The notes under the pieces were generated by a model, which saw only the letters and a list, made by a program, of their open reading frames with translations, was not told the origin of the DNA and did no database searches. Both the position numbers and the translations under genes were made by a program. From positions 1 through 5,396 of the forward strand of contig CAJUHC010000046.1 in the NCBI GenBank assembly GCA_910586345.1: a DNA stretch of 5,396 nucleotides, in the 5' to 3' direction. Positions within the stretch are counted from its first letter, which is position 1, and each line of letters starts with the position of its first letter. Source of the stretch: an uncultured Christensenella sp. (GTDB lineage: Bacteria; Bacillota; Clostridia; Christensenellales; Borkfalkiaceae). Positions 1-4,350 of the stretch are shown piece by piece.

Positions 1-138
1 CAGGTGTCGCCTATCGGTATGGCGTCAGCTTCCCAAGCTGATTTCGGCGGGTCCGTGCGAACAACGTGAAGTTCTGCCGAGGGACCCGCTTGCGGGAAAC
101 GGCAGACTGCCGTCACCACGGGAGAAAATTAAATATAT
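1..138 (+). pseudogene. tRNA-Gly-derived unit 1 (edge-truncated)
   Basis: Left-most visible unit, starting at the second base of the tRNA. Bases 1-55 equal tRNA-Gly positions 2-56, including D-arm, anticodon arm with CCC, and the 5' half of the T-arm. The 3' acceptor strand that would pair with GCAGGTG is missing apart from CACC, so a normal mature tRNA is not expected. Confidence 0.7.
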
Positions 139-277
139 GCAGGTGTCGCCTATCGGTATGGCGTCAGCTTCCCAAGCTGATTTCGGCGGGTCCGTGCGAA
201 CAACGTGAAGTTCTGCCGAGGGACCCGCTTGCGGGAAACGGCAGACTGCCGTCACCACGGGAGAAAATTAAATATAT
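139..277 (+). pseudogene. tRNA-Gly-derived unit 2
   Basis: Complete unit. Bases 139-194 equal tRNA-Gly 1-56. The T-arm strand GCGGGTCC (186-193) is perfectly complementary to GGACCCGC (221-228) in the inserted part. The same CCCGC can instead pair with the following GCGGG (231-235), and CGGCAG (239-244) can pair either with CTGCCG at 213-218 or with CTGCCG at 246-251. Two mutually exclusive folds are therefore possible. The unit ends in an AT-rich linker just before the intact gene. Confidence 0.7.
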
Positions 278-352
278 GCAGGTGTCGCCTATCGGTATGG
301 CGTCAGCTTCCCAAGCTGATTTCGGCGGGTCCGACTCCCGTCACCTGCTCCA
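278..352 (+). tRNA. tRNA-Gly (anticodon CCC)
   Basis: A full cloverleaf can be drawn by hand. The acceptor GCAGGTG (278-284) pairs with CACCTGC (342-348), and the D-arm is GCC/GGC with GG in the loop. The anticodon stem TCAGC/GCTGA encloses loop TTCCCAA, giving anticodon CCC and decoding GGG. T-stem GCGGG/CCCGT, discriminator T and an encoded CCA complete it; U73 fits glycine tRNAs. Odd point: the T-loop is TCCGACT rather than TTCGA-type, so position 55, nearly always U/pseudouridine, is C in this gene and in both upstream copies. The promoter is not visible, and transcription probably comes through the upstream array. A terminator follows directly. Confidence 0.93.
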
Positions 353-400
353 ATAAAATAATAATCCAACCGCTATGCGGGTGGATTATTATTTTATTTA
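352..400. terminator. Bidirectional terminator between tRNA-Gly and the DegV gene
   Basis: Long inverted repeat: 352-373 pairs with 377-398 over 22 positions with one A/G mismatch and loop TAT. GC pairs lie near the loop and A/T tracts on both flanks, so it gives a U-rich tail in either direction. On the + strand the stem begins at the last A of the tRNA CCA. On the - strand it starts at the TAA stop codon (400-398) of the DegV gene. It thus ends two convergent transcripts. Confidence 0.9.
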
Positions 401-1270
401 ATATTTTATTGCGCAGGCGCAAGCGAGCGCACCCGGACCGATATGACAAGAAACGCTTAAAGAGAGAGGGTCTACATAAGTAAATTCTATATTCGGGAAC
501 TGTTCTTTAAGTTCTTCTTTAAACTTTTCAGCTTCTTCGTAGTTATTCGTGTGCGCGACGGATATAGTCATTTTACCTGCCTCGGCAAGTTCTTTAAACC
601 GCGTTTGCAAATCGTTTTTGAGCGCGTTAATCATAGTGGTTTTAGCGTCTGCAAGTTTTCTGACTTTGGCAAACTGGTCAAGCTTGAAACCTTGAATCTG
701 TAACACGGGCTTAATCTTAAGCAGTGTTCCGATTGCTGCGACGGCGGGAGTGAGACGTCCGCCTTTTTTAAGGTATTTTAAAGTTCCTACCATAATATAA
801 ATGCTTGACTGCATTTTGGTATCCATAAGCCATTTGGCGATTTCTTTACCGCTTTTGCCTTCTTTCGCCAATTTCAAGCCGTCCATAACGCTCTGTCTTT
901 GAGTTATTGAAATTCTCTGATTATCTACAACAAAAACTTTATCTTTAAATCTTTCTTCCGTTTCAGCGAAATGCTGAAGGGTGTGGCAGGTTTCGGACAG
1001 ACCACTCGACATCGGAACGTACACGATTTCGTCGTTTTCCGTAAGTACTTTATCCCAAATTTCGCCGACGTCTATCGGGTTCGGCTGAGAAGTGGAAACC
1101 TGCGCGTCGCCTTCGAGTTTTTCGTAAAATTGGCTTTGCGTAAGAGTCAAGTCTTCGTAATACACGTCGCCGTCGATAAGGGCGGGCATAGGTACTACGG
1201 TTATGCCGAGTTCTTTTGCTTCTATTTGCGTTATTCCGCTGTTGCTGTCGGTAACAATTGCTGTCTTCAT
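398..1270 (-). CDS. DegV family fatty-acid-binding protein (FakB-like)
   Basis: A 290-residue protein of normal DegV length. It starts with MKTAIVTDSNSGIT (TDSxS-type motif, residues 7-11), then TSQP (60-63), SSGLS (88-92), KKGGRL (168-173) and the C-terminal HIGPGALA (276-283), all hallmarks of the two-domain DegV fold. Family members bind a fatty acid in the cleft; FakB proteins present it to the kinase FakA for acyl-phosphate formation and phospholipid synthesis. No fakA partner is here and firmicutes usually carry several paralogues, so the exact role is inferred. The ATG at 1270 has AAAGGAG at a 6-nt spacing and a strong promoter just upstream, giving a leader of only about 13 nt. The TAA stop lies at the edge of the terminator shared with tRNA-Gly. 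Confidence 0.93.
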   Translation of the reverse strand: MKTAIVTDSNSGITQIEAKELGITVVPMPALIDGDVYYEDLTLTQSQFYEKLEGDAQVSTSQPNPIDVGEIWDKVLTENDEIVYVPMSSGLSETCHTLQHFAETEERFKDKVFVVDNQRISITQRQSVMDGLKLAKEGKSGKEIAKWLMDTKMQSSIYIMVGTLKYLKKGGRLTPAVAAIGTLLKIKPVLQIQGFKLDQFAKVRKLADAKTTMINALKNDLQTRFKELAEAGKMTISVAHTNNYEEAEKFKEELKEQFPNIEFTYVDPLSLSVSCHIGPGALACACAIKY

Positions 1271-1289
1271 ATGTCTCTCCTTTGAAATG

Positions 1290-1318
1290 ATTATAACAAA
1301 TAGAAATTAATAAGTCAA
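1290..1318 (-). promoter_or_regulatory. Sigma-A-type promoter of the DegV gene
   Basis: On the minus strand TTGACT (1318-1313), 17 bp, TATAAT (1295-1290). The predicted start near 1283 falls at the beginning of the ribosome binding site. It lies between ridA and the DegV gene, so the latter can be expressed independently of ilvA-ridA. Confidence 0.82.
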
Positions 1319-1340
1319 TAATTTATTATTGATTAATCAA
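1315..1340. repeat. Overlapping inverted repeats between ridA and the DegV gene
   Basis: TCAATAAT-TT-ATTATTGA (1315-1332) is a perfect 8-bp inverted repeat overlapping the -35 box. TTGATTAATCAA (1329-1340) is a perfect 12-bp palindrome sharing bases with its right arm. Both are pure or nearly pure A/T. They could be an operator for the DegV promoter, or a weak 3' structure for ridA. No GC-rich terminator separates ridA from the DegV gene, so read-through is likely. Confidence 0.45.
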
Positions 1341-1345
1341 CAAAG

Positions 1346-1717
1346 TTATAATTCGGCTATGGTTTCTATTTCTACTAAAACTTTTTTGGGAAGTTCTTTT
1401 ACCGCGACACAGCTTCTTGCGGGTTTGGATTTGAAGTACTGTTCATAAACGGAATTAAAATCTGCAAAATCGTTCATATCCGCAAGGAAACATACGGTTT
1501 TGACGACTTTGTCGAATGAAGTTCCGCACTCCTTTAAAACCTCTTTGATATTCTCGCAAACTTGTTTCGTTTGTTCTTTTATATTTTCCGATTCGATTAA
1601 GGAAGTGGAGGGGTTAACAGGAATTTGTCCCGATGTGAATACAAGATTTCCCGATATTACGGCTTGGGAATAAGGTCCGATTGCCGCAGGCGCTTTATTT
1701 GTGAATATCGTTTTCAT
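1346..1717 (-). CDS. ridA: RidA family 2-iminobutanoate/2-iminopropanoate deaminase
   Basis: A 123-residue protein, standard for RidA (YjgF/YER057c/UK114 superfamily). It has the N-terminal AIGPYSQA signature (12-19), TSGQIP (28-33) and the C-terminal KPARSCVAVKELPK (98-111). R101 corresponds to the catalytic arginine (R105 in E. coli), Y16 to the conserved tyrosine, and E116 to the conserved glutamate. RidA forms trimers in the cytosol and speeds hydrolysis of enamine/imine products of PLP dehydratases, preventing 2-aminoacrylate damage to other PLP enzymes. It lies 8 nt behind ilvA, the source of such intermediates. Its AAGGAG overlaps the ilvA stop codon, which suggests translational coupling and one mRNA. 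The ATG is well placed 4 nt after GGAG. Confidence 0.96.
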   Translation of the reverse strand: MKTIFTNKAPAAIGPYSQAVISGNLVFTSGQIPVNPSTSLIESENIKEQTKQVCENIKEVLKECGTSFDKVVKTVCFLADMNDFADFNSVYEQYFKSKPARSCVAVKELPKKVLVEIETIAEL

Positions 1718-1725
1718 AATTCTCC

Positions 1726-2928
1726 TTAAATAATCTTAAAGCCTTGTGCTTTAAGTTCGTTTTTTATTTGTTCGATATGTTCGAAGTTCCTTGTTTCTAT
1801 CTGTATACGAAGATAACACCCGTTTATCGCAGAGCCTTCGTTCGAACGTTCGTGCAGTACTCCGGTAACGTTTCCTCCGCAATCGGATATGATTTTTGAA
1901 ACGTCCGTAAGCTGACCGGGTTTATCGACAAGTTCCACGGTGAGAGTACAGCATCTGCCCGACATAAGCAGACCGCGGTTTATGACTCTCGATAAAATAG
2001 TAACGTCGATATTTCCGCCGGAGATAAGGCATACTGTTTTTTTACCTTGAATTTCTGGGATTTTTTTATACATAATCGCCGCAAGAGCAACGGCGCCCGC
2101 GCCTTCGGCAATCATTTTCTGTTTTTCGATAAGCGCGAGGATAGCAGCGGAAACCTGTTCGTCGGTAACGGTTATAATACCGTCAACGAATTTCGTGCAA
2201 AGTTCGAACGTGTTGACTCCGGGTTCTTTTACTGCGATACCGTCGGCGATAGTAGAAACGGTGGACAGAGTTTTGATTTTACGCCAGCGTACCGATTCCG
2301 CCATACTCGGCGCACCGTCCGACTGAACGCCGTAAACTTTGATTTTAGGATTCAGCGATTTAACCGCAAACGCTATTCCGGAAATCAGTCCGCCTCCGCC
2401 GACGGGAGCGACAATTGCGTCGACGTCTTTTAATTCGTTAAGAATTTCAAGACCTATGGTTGCTTGTCCTGCGATTACGTCTTCGTCGTCAAAAGGGTGT
2501 ATAAAAGTGTAGCCGTATTTTTCTTTCAAGCGTTCGGCTTCGCTGTGTGCGTCGTCGTACACGCCTTTGACGGGTATTACCTCTGCGCCGTAGCTTTTCG
2601 TGGCTTCGACTTTTGAAATGGGCGCGCCGTCGGGCATACATATTTTGGCTTTGATACCGAACTCCTTAGAGGCGAGTGCTACGCCTTGCGCGTGGTTGCC
2701 CGCCGAGCAGGCGATTACGCCTTTTGCTTTTTCCGCTTCCGAAAGCTGTGAAATTTTATAATAAGCGCCTCTGATTTTGAAAGAACCCGTCAACTGTAAA
2801 TTTTCGGTTTTCAAATAGACTTCGCATCCGCTCTGTTCGGAGAGGACCGGCGAATAAATTATATCGGTATTGCGAGTCGCGTCCTTTAATACGTACTGCG
2901 CGTGGTAGATTTTATCCAGCGTTAGCAT
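1726..2928 (-). CDS. ilvA: Threonine ammonia-lyase (threonine dehydratase) with one C-terminal ACT domain
   Basis: A 400-residue fold-type II PLP enzyme converting L-threonine (and usually serine) to 2-oxobutyrate (pyruvate) plus ammonia. The PLP lysine is K51 in TGSFKIRGA, SAGNHAQG (75-82) binds the substrate carboxylate, and GGGGL (177-181) holds the PLP phosphate. DGIAVKEPG and SGGNID are also typical. Residues of roughly 326-400 form a single ACT domain. This length and layout match the one-ACT clostridial/archaeal class, distinct from E. coli IlvA (about 514 aa, two ACT-like modules) and TdcB (about 329 aa, none). The role may be isoleucine synthesis or threonine fermentation; no other ilv gene is in view. 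The ATG has only a weak upstream AAGG 13-14 nt away, but MLTLDKIYHAQ aligns with the family start and the promoter sits just upstream. Confidence 0.95.
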   Translation of the reverse strand: MLTLDKIYHAQYVLKDATRNTDIIYSPVLSEQSGCEVYLKTENLQLTGSFKIRGAYYKISQLSEAEKAKGVIACSAGNHAQGVALASKEFGIKAKICMPDGAPISKVEATKSYGAEVIPVKGVYDDAHSEAERLKEKYGYTFIHPFDDEDVIAGQATIGLEILNELKDVDAIVAPVGGGGLISGIAFAVKSLNPKIKVYGVQSDGAPSMAESVRWRKIKTLSTVSTIADGIAVKEPGVNTFELCTKFVDGIITVTDEQVSAAILALIEKQKMIAEGAGAVALAAIMYKKIPEIQGKKTVCLISGGNIDVTILSRVINRGLLMSGRCCTLTVELVDKPGQLTDVSKIISDCGGNVTGVLHERSNEGSAINGCYLRIQIETRNFEHIEQIKNELKAQGFKII

Positions 2929-2961
2929 AACTTTATTTAAACCTTGTATTAATTTATAAAA

Positions 2962-2990
2962 ATTATATAATTATTCATTTCAAAAGTCAA
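2962..2990 (-). promoter_or_regulatory. Sigma-A-type promoter of ilvA-ridA
   Basis: On the minus strand TTGACT (2990-2985), 17 bp, TATAAT (2967-2962). The predicted start near 2955 leaves a leader of only about 27 nt, too short for a T-box or other leader riboswitch, so control would have to act at the promoter or through the ACT domain. I see no clear operator palindrome. Confidence 0.85.
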
Positions 2991-3040
2991 TTAAAATTTA
3001 TATTGATTAAATATTCAATTTTAGTTATATTTTTATTTTT

Positions 3041-3078
3041 TAAAAAAGAAGACGCAAGATTAGCGACTTCTTTTTTTA
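3041..3078 (-). terminator. Rho-independent terminator of the exported-protein gene
   Basis: Hairpin with a 14-position stem: T3041-C3055 pairs with G3063-A3078, one A/A mismatch, 7-nt loop. The stem has a GAAG-CGC core and long A/T arms, so each strand ends in a T run. It lies 15 nt downstream of the TAA of the minus-strand gene at 3094 and upstream of the ilvA promoter, separating the two units. Confidence 0.78.
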
Positions 3079-3093
3079 GAAAATTCCTCGGAT

Positions 3094-3837
3094 TTAAAAA
3101 GCTATTGAAAACTCCGTAAATGCAGGATAAAATGAATTGCCGTCAAAATTCAGATTTTGGACTATATATCCCAACCGATTTACTTCAGCTATCGCCGAAA
3201 CCGAGCGATACGCCGTCAGATTGTAAAAACCGCTTGCCGAACTTAAGGCGGGAGATACGAAAGAAATGTCGTTTATAAACGGCGGTTCTCCTTTTACGGT
3301 TCCGTCGGGGGCAAATATCTGATTATAAAATTCTGCGTCCATATATCCGACGTAAATTTCGAGTGTATGTTGTGAAAAATTATTTAAAATTTCAATAAAA
3401 CCGTTCGGTTTAAAAACTGCGGTAAATTCCGAATTATTGCTGTTTAATTTATCGTCGTACAGAAGTTTATATGAGTCCGTCTGTATGCGGTAAACTCGGT
3501 AATTGCCGTAACCGCCGCTGCCTCCGGTCTGAGACGAACAAAACAGTAATTTGTCCTCAGCGCCAAAATCGAACGTTTCGATATACGGCGAGTATCCGTC
3601 TTCGAGAAAAATTTCGTAAGGATTATTATTTTCAAAACATATATTTACTTTTAAATCCGTAAAAAAGTTTTCGCCTTTTCCGGTTAAAGAAGCAGTTCCC
3701 GTGTCTCTGTCGTTAAAAATTTTTATTACTTTTAAAGTTTTTACCGTTTTGCTCGCAAATGCATAATTTTGTAAAGGTATATCGGTTATAAACGCTGTAA
3801 AGAGTAAGAGCGCCGCGATTTTAAAAAGTTTTTTCAT
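3094..3837 (-). CDS. Exported protein of unknown function
   Basis: I chose ATG 3837 (247 residues). The frame opens upstream with a TTG at 3870, but the ATG is followed at once by a classic signal peptide: MKK, then a hydrophobic core IAALLLFTAFI, then an A-F-A/S site near residue 28. No lipobox cysteine is present. No good ribosome binding site precedes either start, so the start is the least certain part. The mature part is rich in aromatics, Asn and Gly, with IETFDFG and TGGSGGYGNYRVYR (about 104-117). Alternating strands of this kind recall a VCBS/FG-GAP-like beta-propeller fragment and exported hypothetical proteins of Firmicutes, but I cannot assign a function. It has its own terminator and apparently its own transcript. 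Confidence 0.8.
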   Translation of the reverse strand: MKKLFKIAALLLFTAFITDIPLQNYAFASKTVKTLKVIKIFNDRDTGTASLTGKGENFFTDLKVNICFENNNPYEIFLEDGYSPYIETFDFGAEDKLLFCSSQTGGSGGYGNYRVYRIQTDSYKLLYDDKLNSNNSEFTAVFKPNGFIEILNNFSQHTLEIYVGYMDAEFYNQIFAPDGTVKGEPPFINDISFVSPALSSASGFYNLTAYRSVSAIAEVNRLGYIVQNLNFDGNSFYPAFTEFSIAF

Positions 3838-3860
3838 ATATACAGTATGGGTAAATGAGA

Positions 3861-3888
3861 ATATTAACAAAATAATTTTCTAAAACAA
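3861..3888 (-). promoter_or_regulatory. Possible promoter of the exported-protein gene
   Basis: On the minus strand TTGTTT (3888-3883), 16 bp, TAATAT (3866-3861). The match to consensus is only moderate in a very AT-rich stretch. If used, transcription would start around 3854, about 17 nt before the ATG at 3837. Confidence 0.3.
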
Positions 3889-3934
3889 AATTTTTTCATA
3901 TCGGTGCTTGAAAAGTTACTTAATAAAATGTGTT

Positions 3935-3976
3935 GCATAAAAATAAGAACGCAAGCGTTCAGCTTACGTCCTTATT
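3935..3976 (-). terminator. Terminator of tRNA-Ser
   Basis: On the minus strand 3976-3962 pairs with 3956-3942 in a 15-bp stem with two G-T wobbles and a 5-nt loop TGAAC, followed by TTTATG. The stem starts at the last A of the tRNA CCA, as in the tRNA-Gly terminator. Its GAACGCTTGCGTTC core resembles the hairpin in the upstream repeat units. Confidence 0.85.
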
Positions 3977-4063
3977 GGCGCAGAGAGAGGGATTCGAACC
4001 CCCGTACAGTTGCCCGTAACACGATTTCGAGTCGTGCGCGTTCGACCACTCCGCCATCTCTGC
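3976..4063 (-). tRNA. tRNA-Ser (anticodon CGA)
   Basis: An 88-nt class II tRNA including encoded CCA. The acceptor GCAGAGA (4063-4057) pairs with TCTCTGC (3986-3980), with discriminator G. The D-arm is GCG/CGC. The anticodon stem CACGA/TCGTG has loop CTCGAAA, giving anticodon CGA, which reads UCG. The long variable arm TACGG-GCAA-CTGTA is diagnostic for Ser/Leu/Tyr types, and the T-arm GGGGG-TTCGAAT-CCCTC is canonical. It is preceded by tandem repeats of its own 5' end and followed immediately by a strong terminator; the likely promoter is beyond the repeats at 4248-4276. Confidence 0.97.
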
Positions 4064-4227
4064 ATAAAAAAGCGGTATAAACAGAGAGTGGGCGAACGCG
4101 CAGCGTTCGTCGTACCGAAGTACGAAGTACTTGCCACTCCGCCATCTCTGCATAAAAAAGCGGTACAAACAGAGAGTGGGCGAACGCGCAGCGTTCGTCG
4201 TACCGAAGTACGAAGTACTTGCCACTC
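4064..4227 (-). repeat. Tandem 88-bp units made from tRNA-Ser ends (leader of tRNA-Ser)
   Basis: One complete unit (4064-4151) and one lacking its outer end (4152-4227) sit upstream of the tRNA in its direction. They differ at a single base (T4078 versus C4166). Bases 4151-4134 copy tRNA-Ser 1-18; the outer copy keeps only GAGTGG (4227-4222). Each unit then has a foldable core: CGTAC-TTCG-GTACG, a C(UUCG)G tetraloop hairpin, and CGAACGC-TGC-GCGTTCG. After that comes GTTCG-CCC-A-CTCTCTG, matching the tRNA 3' side (GTTCGAATCCCTCTCTCTG) apart from a 3-nt deletion and one T-to-A change. TCTCTGT can pair with all 7 bases of GCAGAGA, so the inner unit can form a tRNA-like acceptor stem with no anticodon arm. 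A TTTTTTATGC tract joins units. No coding potential. Confidence 0.9.
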
Positions 4228-4247
4228 ATTGTTTTTACAACATTAAT

Positions 4248-4276
4248 ATAATATTAAATTTTATTAAAAAAATCAA
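4248..4276 (-). promoter_or_regulatory. Promoter of the tRNA-Ser repeat array and tRNA-Ser
   Basis: On the minus strand TTGATT (4276-4271), 17 bp, TATTAT (4253-4248). Start predicted near 4241, about 14 nt before the first repeat. This puts both repeat units inside a leader of about 178 nt in front of the tRNA. I saw no better promoter between the repeats and the tRNA. Confidence 0.65.
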
Positions 4277-4302
4277 GCGATTTTAGTCTGAAATTTAATT
4301 TA

Positions 4303-4331
4303 TTGACATTTAAGCGTTGTTAATTTATAAT
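4303..4331 (+). promoter_or_regulatory. Consensus sigma-A promoter of the TfoX-domain gene
   Basis: TTGACA (4303-4308), 17 bp, TATAAT (4326-4331): a perfect consensus match. Start predicted near 4338, with the ribosome binding site immediately after. It is back-to-back with the tRNA-Ser promoter, the two -35 boxes being 26 bp apart. Confidence 0.9.
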
Positions 4332-4350
4332 ATTTGCAAAGAGGTGTATT

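Larger units (their letters stand above)
1..277 (+). repeat. Tandem array of two 139-bp units made from tRNA-Gly 5' ends
   Basis: Two head-to-tail units sit directly upstream of the intact tRNA-Gly, with a period of exactly 139 bp (matching bases at 1, 140 and 279). I see no difference between them over the shared 138 bases. Each unit has the first 56 nt of the tRNA-Gly, through the T-loop CCG, then an 83-nt segment that is not in the gene. That segment can fold: TCTGCCG (212-218) pairs with CGGCAGA (239-245) around CCCGC/GCGGG. It also holds GACTGCCGTCACC (244-256), matching 12 of 13 bases of the gene's own 3' part (333-345). A unit therefore reads as a tRNA-Gly copy with about 50 nt inserted in the T-loop and a changed 3' acceptor strand. 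The array runs off the left edge, so copy number and promoter are unseen. There is no credible coding sequence in it. Confidence 0.9.

Noticed and set aside
1..352. CRISPR array
   Set aside because: The repeated segment is a 139-bp head-to-tail unit with no unique spacers, and it contains tRNA sequence.
1..352. Phage or integrative-element attachment site at tRNA-Gly
   Set aside because: Attachment sites normally duplicate the tRNA 3' end and lie near an integrase. Here the 5' end is duplicated in short tandem units and no integrase is visible.
353..480. Open + strand reading into the DegV gene 3' end after the tRNA-Gly
   Set aside because: It would pass through the strong terminator at 352-400 and the bases belong to the DegV C-terminus HIGPGALA region.
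25..483. Open frames of 77-96 codons within the tRNA-Gly array, on both strands
   Set aside because: They exist only because the 139-bp repeat lacks stops in those frames; they cross the tRNA gene, duplicate each other's sequence and have no proper start context.
971..1285. 104-codon + strand frame opposite the DegV gene; likewise 2047-2433 opposite ilvA, 3444-3662 opposite/over the exported protein, and 4885-5085 opposite gdhA
   Set aside because: Shadows of well-supported genes on the other strand or frame, with no family resemblance or ribosome binding site.
1329..1340. TTGATTAATCAA as an FNR/CRP-family site
   Set aside because: The half-sites TTGAT/ATCAA are separated by 2 bases, whereas FNR-type sites need 4, so the geometry is wrong.
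2929..2990. T-box leader upstream of ilvA
   Set aside because: The promoter leaves only about 27 nt of leader, with no T-box motif or terminator/antiterminator pair.
3838..3870. Upstream TTG start for the exported protein, adding 11 residues
   Set aside because: It would put a non-basic stretch before the MKK signal-peptide start and has no ribosome binding site; ATG 3837 gives a textbook signal peptide.
3959..4246. Open frames of 78-88 codons across tRNA-Ser and its repeats
   Set aside because: They read through the tRNA and tandem units, with repeated peptide blocks reflecting the DNA repeat. They are not protein genes.
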